Assembly (NCBI GenBank): GCA_902775595.1
Contig: CACYNF010000011.1
Span: forward strand, 1 to 43,424
Reading direction: 5' to 3'
DNA: 43,424 bases
Origin: an uncultured bacterium
GTDB taxonomy: Bacteria; Verrucomicrobiota; Kiritimatiellia; RFP12; UBA1067
Each line of letters opens with the position of its first letter. Positions within the stretch are counted from its first letter, which is position 1. The notes beneath the pieces were generated by a model, which did no database searches, was not told the origin of the DNA, and saw nothing but the letters and a program-made list of their open reading frames with translations. The translations under genes and the position numbers were made by a program. This document shows, one piece after another, positions 1-8,224 of the stretch.

Positions 1-362
1 CCGCAGGTGTCCACCATCTTGTAGCTGGCAGACCAATCAGGAAGGTGATCGGTGTGAAACAGACGTCGAATGGCCCCATCCGGGTATCCCCACCGCTTCA
101 GCTGCTCGTAGTTTCCTACCTGCAAGCCGGTATGGTTGATGCGGTTTTCCAGCATCGCCATGGCCTGCAAACGCGAAAGAAACCAACGGTCTATTTTCGT
201 CAGCGCGAAAACATCATCGACCGTCATGCCTGCTTTCAATGCTTCAAACACAGTAAACAGCCGACGGTCGTCCTGCTTTTTTAGCCGAACGGATACCGGT
301 TCATTGGTAAGCGGCGGCGCGTTTAAGGTATCCAGCCCGATTTCCGCGCCGCGCACCGCCTT
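1..362 (-). other. CarB-like oligomerisation-domain segment in frame with dnaX
   Basis: The last ~120 codons before the window edge read like the middle of carbamoyl-phosphate synthase large subunit. Diagnostic pieces are RRLFTVFEALKAG, ALTKIDRWFLSRLQ, YEQLKRWGYPDGAIRRLF and SYKMVDTC, matching the CarB stretch that ends in Y-K-x-V-D-T-C. By hand count positions 1-300 have 161 G+C (about 54%), while the next two 60-base lines have 65% and 62%. Codons such as TTA and AAA also become more frequent. The switch is near positions 320-365. It is either a contig-edge assembly chimera or a real in-frame fusion; I favour the chimera. Confidence 0.75.
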
Positions 363-1484
363 CATCAGCTCCTCCACCGTGGCGATCGTCGCGATGCGCG
401 AAGCGCGGATAAGCGTCATCTCGATAAGGGCCCTCACGCTCAGCACATAGCGCAGCTTGTCCTCTGCGTCGGCGAGCTGGTCGCAGATGCGGAATATCCG
501 CCCGGCGTCCACGCCCTGGGCCTGGGCCGCGAGAACCTTGACCTGGTCGGGCGTCGCCTCGAGCGACTTCGCGTTAGGCCCGAGCGCCTGGACGACGACG
601 AGGTTGCGGAAATGCCTGAGGAGCTCGCTCATGAGCCGCCGCATGTTCTTGCCCGCCGAGTCGAACGCCTCTATCGACGAGAGTATCGCCCCGACGTCGC
701 CCCTGAGAATCGCCTGCGCAAGACCTTCGAGCGCCGACCGGCTCACGAGACCGAACACGCCGAGAGCGTCTTCCTCCGTCACCTTCTCGCCCTTGAACGA
801 GACGAGCTGGTCGAGCGACGAGAGCGCGTCGCGCATGCCTCCCTCGGCGCCTCGCGCGATTGCAAGAAGCGCATCCTCCTCGGCGTCGATCTTCTCGCGT
901 TCGCAGACATGGCGGAGACGCGAGACGATGTCGTTCGTCTGGATGCGCCTTAAGTCGAAGCGCTGGCAGCGGGAGACGATCGTCGCGAGCACCTTGTCGC
1001 CCTCTGTCGTCGCGAAGATGAATCGGACATGCGGCGGCGGCTCCTCGAGCGTCTTGAGAAGAGCGTTCCAGGCCGCGATGGAGAGCATGTGGCATTCGTC
1101 TATTATGAAGATCTTGAACTTGGACGAGACCGGCTTGAACTGGACCGACTCGATTATCGGCCGAACGTCCTCTACCTTGTTGTGCGACGCTGCGTCGAGC
1201 TCCACGACGTCTAAGGAGCGGCCAGCGGCGATCTCCTCGCAGTTGACGCACTTCCCGCACGGCTCGACGCCGTTCGGAGACGTGCAGTTGAGCGCCTTCG
1301 CGAAGATGCGGCTCGTCGTGGTCTTGCCGATGCCGCGGGGGCCGATGAAAAGGTATGCGTTCGCGATGCGGTTCGCCTCGATTGCGTGACGAAGCGTCCT
1401 TACTACGTGCTCCTGGCCGACGACGTCGTCGAACGTCATCGGGCGGTACTTGAGCGGCAGGGGTATGTGCTGCTGTTCTGCCAT
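1..1484 (-). CDS. dnaX: DNA polymerase III subunit gamma/tau (3' end runs off window; tail is CarB-like)
   Basis: Clamp-loader ATPase of the replicative polymerase. Starting at ATG 1484 the frame is open to the window edge. The N-terminus is typical DnaX: P-loop GPRGIGKT at residues 48-55, a four-Cys zinc site (Cys67, 76, 79, 82), the DExH-like IIDECHML, and the SRC sensor motif in TIVSRCQRF. DnaX similarity continues through the clamp-loader helical domain to about residue 370. Beyond that the same frame encodes a segment resembling the oligomerisation domain of carbamoyl-phosphate synthase large subunit, which is not part of DnaX (see separate entry). No Shine-Dalgarno is present; an extended -10 lies 7 nt before the ATG. 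It follows the epmA-like gene by about 20 bp. Very sure of DnaX; the C-terminal part is suspect. Confidence 0.93.
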   Translation of the reverse strand, partial: MAEQQHIPLPLKYRPMTFDDVVGQEHVVRTLRHAIEANRIANAYLFIGPRGIGKTTTSRIFAKALNCTSPNGVEPCGKCVNCEEIAAGRSLDVVELDAASHNKVEDVRPIIESVQFKPVSSKFKIFIIDECHMLSIAAWNALLKTLEEPPPHVRFIFATTEGDKVLATIVSRCQRFDLRRIQTNDIVSRLRHVCEREKIDAEEDALLAIARGAEGGMRDALSSLDQLVSFKGEKVTEEDALGVFGLVSRSALEGLAQAILRGDVGAILSSIEAFDSAGKNMRRLMSELLRHFRNLVVVQALGPNAKSLEATPDQVKVLAAQAQGVDAGRIFRICDQLADAEDKLRYVLSVRALIEMTLIRASRIATIATVEELMKAVRGAEIGLDTLNAPPLTNEPVSVRLKKQDDRRLFTVFEALKAGMTVDDVFALTKIDRWFLSRLQAMAMLENRINHTGLQVGNYEQLKRWGYPDGAIRRLFHTDHLPDWSASYKMVDTC

Positions 1485-1491
1485 TGCGGAT

Positions 1492-1500
1492 ATTATACCA
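1492..1500 (-). promoter_or_regulatory. Extended -10 element upstream of dnaX
   Basis: The minus strand reads TGGTATAAT followed by exactly 7 nt and the dnaX ATG. A start site 7 nt downstream of the hexamer would coincide with the A of the ATG, giving a leaderless mRNA. No recognisable -35 is seen at 17 bp. The -10 lies in the short gap after the epmA stop codon. Confidence 0.55.
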
Positions 1501-1503
1501 TAA

Positions 1504-2337
1504 TCACACGCCGCACATCGCGGAATGGATGTCGTCCTCTCCAATGGCGAGCGCGACGAGACGGTCGACGCCAAGGGCGACGCCCGACGCGCTCCCGACG
1601 AGCGGGAGGAGCTCGAGGAACTCGTCGTCCAGCGGATAGTCGCTCTCTCCGAGAAGCCGGCGCTCCTCCTTCGCGGCAAGAAAGCGCCGCCGCTGCTCCG
1701 CGCCGTCGCAAAGCTCGGTAAAGCAGTTCGCGAGCTCCACGCCGTCAACGTAGAGCTCCCACCTCTCGGCGACATCGCCGCGCAGAAGCGCGAGCGAGGC
1801 GGCCTCCTTCGGGTAGTCCATGAGGAACACCGCCCCCTTCGGCAGGCTCGGCTCTATCTTCGAGGCCATGTCTAAGTCGAAGCGGTCCTGGTCCCATTCA
1901 AGCCAAGGGTCCCACCCCGCCCACCTCAAGTACGCCTCGCGGACGGTAATCCGCGAGGGCGCGGCGCAGCCGGGCATGACATCGTGCAGCAGCGATTCCG
2001 CGTCGGCCGCTATGTCGAGATACGTCACGCCGAGGCGATACCACTCGATCATCGTGAACTCGGGGTTGTGGCGCGCGCCAAGCTCGCCGTCGCGGAAGCA
2101 CGGCCCTATCTGGTAGATGCGGTCCATCCCCGCGGCGAGCAGCTTTTTCATCTGCAGCTCCGGCGACGCGCGGAGGAAACCCTTCCCGCACGGCGGGCAG
2201 TCGATGTGCGGCTCGGGCGCGGGCGCGGAAATCAAGACAGGTGTCGACACTTCCGTGAATCCGCGATCGTCGAAAAACGCGCGGACTGCGCGGACGACCT
2301 CGGCCCGGCGCCTCAGGTTCTCGACGAGACCGCTCAC
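1504..2337 (-). CDS. epmA: EpmA/PoxA-type lysine--tRNA ligase-like protein (EF-P lysyltransferase)
   Basis: Class II aminoacyl-tRNA-synthetase catalytic core without an anticodon-binding domain, as in EpmA (GenX/PoxA), which attaches beta-lysine to elongation factor P. About 277 aa, somewhat shorter than the ~325 aa E. coli protein. Motif 2 is visible in YQIGPCFRDGE followed by HNPEFTMIEWYR, and motif 3 in GVALGVDRLVAL near the C-terminus. I start it at GTG 2337, which overlaps the TGA of the upstream ymdB-like gene (GTGA); a longer frame upstream is out-of-frame shadow of ymdB. No EpmB or EF-P gene is in the window, so the substrate is inferred from the family. Confidence 0.85.
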   Translation of the reverse strand: MSGLVENLRRRAEVVRAVRAFFDDRGFTEVSTPVLISAPAPEPHIDCPPCGKGFLRASPELQMKKLLAAGMDRIYQIGPCFRDGELGARHNPEFTMIEWYRLGVTYLDIAADAESLLHDVMPGCAAPSRITVREAYLRWAGWDPWLEWDQDRFDLDMASKIEPSLPKGAVFLMDYPKEAASLALLRGDVAERWELYVDGVELANCFTELCDGAEQRRRFLAAKEERRLLGESDYPLDDEFLELLPLVGSASGVALGVDRLVALAIGEDDIHSAMCGV

Positions 2338-3107
2338 TCTCGCACCCTGAACGCCTCTATCGACGAGGCCTTCTTCGTCGCCGGGTCGAAGTCGACTATC
2401 GCGCCCTCGAGGACGCACGGGCCTTCCGCCACCTCGAAGCGCGCAGGTATGCCGGTGACGAACTTCCTCGTGACGGGCTTGAGGTCGCGCCCTATCGACG
2501 AAATGTACGGCCCGGTCATTCCGAGGTCGGTGATGTAGGCCGTACCCTTGGGCAGAAGCCGCGCGTCGGACGTCTGGACGTGAGTGTGGGTGCCGACTAT
2601 CGCCGTCACGCGTCCGTCGACGTAGTGCGCCATCGTCATCTTCTCGCTCGTCGCCTCGGCGTGGAAGTCGACGAACACGGAGACGTTCTTAGGGATCTCG
2701 GCGAGGACCCGGTCGATTGCCTTGAACGGGCAGTCCACGGCCTGCATGAAGACGCGCCCCTGCACGTTGACGACGGCGAACTGGAACGTCGGCGCGGTCA
2801 CGAGCGTCCAGCCGCGCCCCGGGCATTCGGGGGCGAAGTTCGCGGGCCTGACGACGCGCTCGATGGCGCCGATCTGCCCGGCAAACTCCTTCTGCCCCCA
2901 CGTGTGGTCGCCGAGCGTGATCGCGTCGGCGCCAGAATCGAAGATATCCTCCGCGAGCGCCGCCGTAAGGCCAGAGCCAGCCGCGCAGTTCTCTGCGTTG
3001 ACGACGACGGCGGCAAGCGAGAGCTCGCGCCTGAGGCGCTTGAGCTCCCGCGCCAGGATGCGCCGTCCGGGGCTGCCGACGACATCGCCTATCAGGAGTA
3101 TCTTCAT
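2334..3107 (-). CDS. ymdB: YmdB-family metallophosphoesterase (TIGR00282)
   Basis: 257 aa calcineurin-like phosphoesterase of the YmdB family; characterised members hydrolyse 2',3'-cyclic nucleotides. The start MKILLIGDVVGSPGR contains the first metal-binding Asp. NAEN, GDHTWGQKE, FVDFHAEATSEK and GTHTHVQTSD carry the remaining metal ligands in the usual order. The start ATG 3107 overlaps the TGA of the Sel1 gene upstream (ATGA), and the stop overlaps the GTG of epmA, so it sits in a translationally coupled operon. A longer reading of the frame would run into the Sel1 gene and is rejected. Confidence 0.9.
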   Translation of the reverse strand: MKILLIGDVVGSPGRRILARELKRLRRELSLAAVVVNAENCAAGSGLTAALAEDIFDSGADAITLGDHTWGQKEFAGQIGAIERVVRPANFAPECPGRGWTLVTAPTFQFAVVNVQGRVFMQAVDCPFKAIDRVLAEIPKNVSVFVDFHAEATSEKMTMAHYVDGRVTAIVGTHTHVQTSDARLLPKGTAYITDLGMTGPYISSIGRDLKPVTRKFVTGIPARFEVAEGPCVLEGAIVDFDPATKKASSIEAFRVRE

Positions 3108-4210
3108 TTCCCGTTCTGCTGGAGCCATGCGGCCGCGTTCCTGTCGCCGCGCGCGGCCATGCTGCGCACCTTCCAGACGAGGCTTTCCTTCTCGTCCTTC
3201 CTGACGCCCGTGCCGAGGCTGTAGCAAGAGGAAAGGTTGTCCATGGCCGGCGCGAAGCCGCGCGCGGCGGAGGCGCGGTACCACTTCACCGCCTCGGCTT
3301 CGTCCTTCTTGACGCCGTCGCCGTTGTAGAAGCACATGCCGTACGCGTTCATCGCCTCGGCGCTGCCGAGCTCCGAGGCCTCCTTCAGCAGCTCGACCGC
3401 CTTGGGGACGTCCTTCTCAACGCCCTCGCCGCGCTGCAGGGCGAGCGCGTAGTTCAGCATGCCGTATGAGTTGCCGAGATCGGCGCTCCGCGCAAACCAC
3501 TTCGCCGCCGTCTCGGGATTGGCGCGGACGACGATCCCGTCGCGGTAGAACCCGCCGATGTTGTTGATCGCCTCCGGATGGCCGGCCTCCGCGCTCGTGC
3601 GGAAGCACTTGTAGGCGAGGTCCTGGTCTGGCGTGCAGCCGTAGCCCTGCATGTAGCACATGCCGAGGTTGTAGAGGCCGTTTGCATCTCCCGCGTCGGC
3701 GGCCTTCTTGAAGAGCCCGAAGCACTTGACAAGCGTCCTCTCGACATCGTTCGTCTCCATCGACGGGTCCCTGAACGCCTCCGTCAGGGTGATGGTGCCC
3801 CACGCGTTAAGCGCCTGCACGTTCTCGCCGTCGGCGGCGCGCTTGAGGAACGCCATGTCGTTCGTCTCGAGCGACAGGAGATACCACGCAAGGGCGTTGT
3901 TCTTCTCCTCGGCGAGACGGCGTATCTTGTCCCTCGCCTGGTCGAGATAGGCCTTGCGCGTCTCGGGCTTGAGGCGCAGCTTGCGCGGGAGATCCCTGTC
4001 GTTAGCGACGAGCGCTATGACGAACTGCTGCAGCGGACGGCCATTCTTCGCATCCTCGGCGACGATCTTTGCGGCCTCGCGGAACTCGCTGCGGCTCCCC
4101 GATGCGCGCGAGTTGAGGAGCTTCACTATCGCGTCGGACGACTTGTCTGCCGCCTGGACGGCAAAGACGAGGACGAAGGCGCAGAGCGCGGAGAAAAGCG
4201 TCTTCATCAT
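3104..4210 (-). CDS. Exported Sel1-repeat protein
   Basis: 368 aa. An N-terminal signal peptide (MMKTLFSALCAFVLVFAVQA, cleavage after AQA-like VQA) predicts export. The C-terminal two thirds contain about five Sel1-type helical repeats, recognisable by phrases such as LYNLGMCYMQGYG, AINNIGGFYRDG, MLNYALALQRGEGV, AMNAYGMCFYNGDGV and AMDNLSSCYSLGTGV. Sel1 repeats are alpha/alpha protein-interaction solenoids; the partner is unknown. ATG 4210 overlaps the hisS stop codon (ATGA), implying coupled translation. A second ATG directly follows and could serve instead. Confidence 0.88.
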   Translation of the reverse strand: MMKTLFSALCAFVLVFAVQAADKSSDAIVKLLNSRASGSRSEFREAAKIVAEDAKNGRPLQQFVIALVANDRDLPRKLRLKPETRKAYLDQARDKIRRLAEEKNNALAWYLLSLETNDMAFLKRAADGENVQALNAWGTITLTEAFRDPSMETNDVERTLVKCFGLFKKAADAGDANGLYNLGMCYMQGYGCTPDQDLAYKCFRTSAEAGHPEAINNIGGFYRDGIVVRANPETAAKWFARSADLGNSYGMLNYALALQRGEGVEKDVPKAVELLKEASELGSAEAMNAYGMCFYNGDGVKKDEAEAVKWYRASAARGFAPAMDNLSSCYSLGTGVRKDEKESLVWKVRSMAARGDRNAAAWLQQNGK

Positions 4211-5442
4211 GGCACGAGCTCCATTTCCGTCTCTTCGCGCGTGGAGAGGTCCTTCATCCGCGCGACGCCCTTCTCGACGTCGTCCGGGCCGAGGAACACC
4301 GCCTTCGCGGCGCCCGACTCGGCTGCGTGCGAGAAGAACTTCTTCGGCTTCTGGCTGCGGAGCGCGAGATCCACGCATTCGCCAGACTTCCTCAGCCGTG
4401 CGGCAAGCGCCACCGCGGCGTCGCGCTGCTCCGGGAACATGAAGCCGATTGCGACGCCCTTCCTCGCGGCTGCCGCGTCCTCGCCGAGCCGCGCCTTCAG
4501 AAGCTCGGTGACTACGACGTCGCCAAACCCAAGGCCGACGGCGCTCGTCGGCTCGCCGCCGATCGTGGTGAGGAGGTTGTCGTACCTGCCGCCGCCGAAG
4601 ATCGCGCGGAATTCGCCCTTCGTGTCGAAGCACTCGAAGACGACGCCCGTGTAGTAGCTGAGGCCGCGGATGACGGAAATGTCGAACTCGAGGCAGTCCG
4701 CAAATCCGGCGATCTCCGCAAGGCGGAAGAGCTCGACGAGCTCGGGGCAGGCGGAGTAGTCCTTCGTCTCCATGATGGCGAAGGTCGCTGCGATCTCGGC
4801 GTCCGAAAGCCCGCCGTCCTTCAGCATCGCGGCGATTTCGGCGTCCGGCATCTTGCCGCGCTTGTCGAGCGCGAGGAACACCTGGGCGTGGCGGTCCGCG
4901 GCGATGCCGCTCTTCGCGAGGAGCTCGCCGAGGAACTTCCTTGACGAGACATGCACCTTGAAGTCGGCCGGCGAAAGGCCCATGCGCCTGAGCGCGTCGC
5001 ATGCCGCGCCGATGACCTCGGCCTCGGCGAGCACGGAGTCCTCGCCTATGATGTCGAGGTTCCACTGGTAGTGCTCGCGCTTGCGGCCCTTCGTCATGCG
5101 CTCGTATCGGAAGCACTGCGCGATCGTCGTCCACTTGAGCGGGAAGGGAAGCTCCTTCTGGCGCTGCGCGACCATGCGCGCGAGCGTGGGCGTCATCTCC
5201 GCCCTAAGCGCGAGGTGGCGTTCGGACTTGTCGAAGAAGTGGTAGATCTGCTCGCCTACTTCCTCGCCCGCCTTGCGGGCAAGCAGCTCGTAGCTCTCGA
5301 CGACGCACGCGTCGTACTGACGGAAGCCTGCCGCCTCACCCGCGGCGCGGAACGCGTCGAAGACGCGGCTGCGCCACGCCATGTCCTCGGGATAGAAGTC
5401 CCTCATTCCGCGAGGCGGCTCAAAACTGATCTTTTCTGCCAT
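4207..5442 (-). CDS. hisS: Histidyl-tRNA synthetase
   Basis: 411 aa class II synthetase charging tRNA-His in the cytoplasm. The N-terminus has PPRGMRDFYPEDMAWR. Motif 2 is in TTIAQCFRYERMTKGRKREH, and the histidine-specific motif is RGLSYYTGVVFE followed by GGGRYDNLL. The C-terminal anticodon-binding domain begins near GVAIGFMFPEQ. Length is normal. It is the first gene of a leftward operon (hisS, Sel1 protein, ymdB, epmA, dnaX). A TTGACC/GATAAT promoter ends only 8 nt before the ATG and no Shine-Dalgarno is present, so the mRNA is probably leaderless. Confidence 0.97.
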   Translation of the reverse strand: MAEKISFEPPRGMRDFYPEDMAWRSRVFDAFRAAGEAAGFRQYDACVVESYELLARKAGEEVGEQIYHFFDKSERHLALRAEMTPTLARMVAQRQKELPFPLKWTTIAQCFRYERMTKGRKREHYQWNLDIIGEDSVLAEAEVIGAACDALRRMGLSPADFKVHVSSRKFLGELLAKSGIAADRHAQVFLALDKRGKMPDAEIAAMLKDGGLSDAEIAATFAIMETKDYSACPELVELFRLAEIAGFADCLEFDISVIRGLSYYTGVVFECFDTKGEFRAIFGGGRYDNLLTTIGGEPTSAVGLGFGDVVVTELLKARLGEDAAAARKGVAIGFMFPEQRDAAVALAARLRKSGECVDLALRSQKPKKFFSHAAESGAAKAVFLGPDDVEKGVARMKDLSTREETEMELVP

Positions 5443-5450
5443 AGGTTGGT

Positions 5451-5479
5451 ATTATCCTAAAAAACGCAGACAAGGTCAA
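5451..5479 (-). promoter_or_regulatory. hisS promoter (-35 TTGACC, 17 bp, -10 GATAAT)
   Basis: On the minus strand, TTGACC (5479-5474) and GATAAT (5456-5451) are separated by 17 bp. Only 8 nt separate the -10 from the hisS ATG, so transcription should begin at or one base before the start codon. It lies back to back with the pncC promoter. Confidence 0.7.
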
Positions 5480-5491
5480 GTGGGGGGCGGG

Positions 5492-5520
5492 TTGGTATTG
5501 CGGCGGATATTTGCTATACT
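5492..5520 (+). promoter_or_regulatory. pncC promoter (-35 TTGGTA, 17 bp, extended -10 TGCTATACT)
   Basis: TTGGTA at 5492-5497 and TATACT at 5515-5520 are spaced by 17 bp, with TG one base upstream of the -10. The predicted start near 5527 gives a short leader. An AGGAGG at 5526-5531 sits 8 nt before the ATG. Divergent from the hisS promoter. Confidence 0.7.
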
Positions 5521-5539
5521 ACGTCAGGAGGCGGCGGAA

Positions 5540-6007
5540 ATGACGACAGCGGAAAAACTCGTTGAACGGCTCGGCGAACTCGGCCGGACTTGCGGTACGG
5601 CGGAATCGTGCACCGGCGGAGGCATCGGGAGCGCCATAACGGCAGTCCCGGGCTCAAGCGCGGTCTTCATGGGCGGCGTCATCAGCTACGACAACTCCGT
5701 GAAGCAAGGCGTCCTCGGAGTCTCCCCCGGGACTCTTGCCGCTGTCGGCGCGGTGAGTCCCGAGACGGCCGAGCAGATGGCCGTCGGCGCGCGCAGGCTC
5801 CTTAAAGTCGACTATGCCGTTTCCGTCACCGGCATAGCGGGTCCCGGCGGCGGCAGCGCCGAGAAGCCGGTCGGCCTCGTGTGGTTTGGCGTCGCCACGC
5901 CCACAGGCACAAAGACCGAAAAGCGCGTCTTCCCCGGCAATCGCGCCAAAGTGCGCGCCGCTGCCGTCGAGCACGCCCTTTCGCTGCTCCTCGCCGCAGC
6001 GGAATGA
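5540..6007 (+). CDS. pncC: Nicotinamide-nucleotide amidase (CinA C-terminal domain protein)
   Basis: 155 aa stand-alone CinA C-terminal domain, the family of PncC, which deamidates nicotinamide mononucleotide in NAD recycling. Family signatures are AESCTGGGIGSAIT near the N-terminus (with the conserved Ser-Cys-Thr-Gly-Gly), YDNSVKQGVLGV, and VTGIAGPGGGSAEKPVGLVW. I chose ATG 5540 because AGGAGG lies 8 nt upstream; an in-frame start at 5480 lies upstream of the promoter -10 and would not be transcribed. It is the only confident plus-strand gene in the window. It is convergent with lptD, with a 15 bp gap. Confidence 0.93.
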   Translation: MTTAEKLVERLGELGRTCGTAESCTGGGIGSAITAVPGSSAVFMGGVISYDNSVKQGVLGVSPGTLAAVGAVSPETAEQMAVGARRLLKVDYAVSVTGIAGPGGGSAEKPVGLVWFGVATPTGTKTEKRVFPGNRAKVRAAAVEHALSLLLAAAE

Positions 6008-6009
6008 CG

Positions 6010-6022
6010 GGCCGAGCCGGCC
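6010..6022. terminator. Possible small hairpin between convergent pncC and lptD
   Basis: GGCCG-AGC-CGGCC forms a 5-bp stem with a 3-nt loop exactly between the two convergent stop codons. There is no T-tract on either side, so intrinsic termination is doubtful. Confidence 0.25.
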
Positions 6023-8224
6023 TCAGTCGCCGTGGAACGGGTTGCCCGACGAGGGGCCGAGGGCGCGCAGGTAGACGAAGAACCCGAAGTTCCAGTCGTG
6101 GTCGTAGCGCGAGCCGTCGACGCGGGTGAAGTCGTTCTCGTAGGAGACGCTGAAGCGGAATCCGAGGCAGTCGGTGCGGAAGTCTATCCACCCGCCGATC
6201 TCGTCGAACTCGCCCTCGCGGCAGTCCCAGCGGATGTAGGGGCTCCACGCGATGGCGTCGCACAGCTCGTGCTCGAAGCCGACCTCGAGGAAGCGGAACT
6301 TCGCCCAGTTGAAGTCCTCGTTGCGCATCGTCTCCCTGTCGTAGACGGTGGACGAGTAGTCCCAGCGGCGGTGGCTGCGCCCGGAATACGTCACGTTGTA
6401 GCTGAACGAGTCGGCGAGGCGGTGCGACCACTTGAGATCGCCATAGGCGAACTCGTCGTTCTCGGTGTCGTATTCGAGGCGGGTGGACAGCACGGTGTCC
6501 TTCGACGGCCGCCAGCGCGCGCGCACCCCCGGCACGAACACCGGCGCATCTTCGCCGTAGTTCGGGTCCTCGAGGTTCTTCACGAGCCGGTGGTACTTGT
6601 TGCCGGCGGTGTAGGACGTGTCGTTGAACTGGATCGCGCAGTAGACGTCGAAGTCGAGGAGCGTGCGCGAGAGCCCGTTCTCCTCGGTCTTGCGCAGCGC
6701 GTTGCGGATGCCGGGCGTGACGCCGTACCATGAATACGGCAGGTTGCGCGAGCGCCCCGCAAACTGGTCGAGCCAGTCGCGGCTCGCGTCCACGCTGTCG
6801 AACTGGTAGAGCCGCTCGCCCTTCTTCAGCCCGGAGACGTTGGACTCCTGCGCGAGCATGTCGAAGTACGGCTCCACGACGTGCGTGAGGCCTCCGTCGA
6901 AATCGGCCGTGCCGCGCGCCGCGAAGGTAACGCCGCCCTCGACTATCGTGCGCCAGGCGTCGTCACCCGCGGAGTGGGCGCGCATGTCGGGCGCCGCCAG
7001 GTAGCCGGCGTCGCTCCAGTACGTCCCCCTCAGGCCGAAGCGCGGAACGACCGAGAGGACGTCGGCGAACTTCATCGGCAGCGTGAGGCGATGGTACGTG
7101 TCGAGGCGGAAGGCGTTGTAGTTGGCCCATGGTCCCGGCGTGAAACGGTACTGCGTCGGCGTGTCGCGGCTTCCGTACTTGGCGTAGTCCCGGTCGAGAT
7201 AGCCGATGCGCGTCTGCGACTCGTAGTTGACGGGAAGCGACCAGACCGGCATCGGGTTGACGTCGAAGTAGAACTCGGGGAGACGCGCCACGCCCGGATA
7301 GAAGTCGTTGAGCGGACCCGCCACGCTCACGCCGGCGGACGCCGAGCGCTCGACGTGCTCCCACGCGAGCTCGTTCGCGAGGTGGGTGGCGAAGGTGTTG
7401 CCGTCGCCCATCATCGTCTTCCTGAGGAAGTCGTGGTGGAAGTGCGAGTCGCTGTAGTAGACCGCCTTGAACCAGAACACGTCGCGCTCGGTCAGCTCGG
7501 CGCGGTGCTCGATGCTCAGGCCGTAGCGATCGCGGTCGACCTCGTTGCCCCAGTGGCTGTAGTGCCACTCGTTCACGTCGTTCCAGTGGCGGTCGTAGCG
7601 GCTGGCATCGTCGTCCCACGCGTAGTAGACCTTGAACTTGCCCTGGCCCCAGTCGCCGAGACTCCACCTCACGGACTGCCCGAGCGCCACGCCGTTCTTC
7701 TCCCTCAGGTCGAAGCGCGTGCTGCCCGCAAGCCCGTAGGCACCTTCGCCCACGCTGCCGCAGATGCCGTAGACGTACTTCGTCAGGAGCGTCGGGCCCC
7801 AGCGCGTGGTGTAGCCGGGCATGACGCGCCAGCCGTAGTCGGTGTCCATCGGATAGTACCACCACGGAAGCCACAGGACGGGGATGTCCCACATCCTGAG
7901 CCACGCGTTCTTCAGCAGCACGTAGCGGCCGTCCTTGAAGCGCACTTCGCCCGAAACGCGCCAGTGGAGGTGGTCCCAGCCGTTCGTGCAGGTCGTGAGG
8001 TGGGTCGGGTCCGCGAACGTGAACTCGCCTTCAGAGTCCCGGGTCACCGAGTCGGCCCACAGGGTAACGGGCGCGGAGACGGCCCTCACGTGGCCAGAGG
8101 CGGCAAGCGCGCCGGTCACGTTGTCGGCGGCGATGCGGTCGGCGGTGATCCTGGCTTCGCCGGCCGGTTTTCCGAAAAGCGTTGCGGCTGAAAGCGCCGC
8201 GGCTATGAGGGCGTATGTCTTCAT
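6023..8224 (-). CDS. lptD: LPS-assembly outer-membrane protein LptD
   Basis: 733 aa. A signal peptide (MKTYALIAAALSAATLF) is followed by a short OstA-like jellyroll region (ARITADRIAADNVTGALAAS, with VTLWADSV and GEFTFADPTHLTTC). The hallmark of LptD then appears: DIPVLWLPWWYYPMD followed by RVMPGYTTRWGP, where the beta-barrel begins. The remainder is rich in alternating aromatic strands as expected for a large barrel. LptD inserts lipopolysaccharide into the outer leaflet with LptE, so the cell has an LPS-bearing outer membrane. The ATG overlaps the rng stop codon (ATGA), placing it last in the mre operon. Confident of the family; LptE is not seen. Confidence 0.9.
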   Translation of the reverse strand: MKTYALIAAALSAATLFGKPAGEARITADRIAADNVTGALAASGHVRAVSAPVTLWADSVTRDSEGEFTFADPTHLTTCTNGWDHLHWRVSGEVRFKDGRYVLLKNAWLRMWDIPVLWLPWWYYPMDTDYGWRVMPGYTTRWGPTLLTKYVYGICGSVGEGAYGLAGSTRFDLREKNGVALGQSVRWSLGDWGQGKFKVYYAWDDDASRYDRHWNDVNEWHYSHWGNEVDRDRYGLSIEHRAELTERDVFWFKAVYYSDSHFHHDFLRKTMMGDGNTFATHLANELAWEHVERSASAGVSVAGPLNDFYPGVARLPEFYFDVNPMPVWSLPVNYESQTRIGYLDRDYAKYGSRDTPTQYRFTPGPWANYNAFRLDTYHRLTLPMKFADVLSVVPRFGLRGTYWSDAGYLAAPDMRAHSAGDDAWRTIVEGGVTFAARGTADFDGGLTHVVEPYFDMLAQESNVSGLKKGERLYQFDSVDASRDWLDQFAGRSRNLPYSWYGVTPGIRNALRKTEENGLSRTLLDFDVYCAIQFNDTSYTAGNKYHRLVKNLEDPNYGEDAPVFVPGVRARWRPSKDTVLSTRLEYDTENDEFAYGDLKWSHRLADSFSYNVTYSGRSHRRWDYSSTVYDRETMRNEDFNWAKFRFLEVGFEHELCDAIAWSPYIRWDCREGEFDEIGGWIDFRTDCLGFRFSVSYENDFTRVDGSRYDHDWNFGFFVYLRALGPSSGNPFHGD

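Noticed and set aside
457-1389. 310-codon plus-strand reading frame opposite dnaX
   Set aside because: It is the complement of a clear DnaX coding sequence and its translation shows no family features; GC-rich codons leave the opposite strand open.
2338-2418. Longer N-terminus for the epmA-like gene
   Set aside because: The upstream part lies in the ymdB coding region out of frame; the GTGA overlap and family alignment support GTG 2337.
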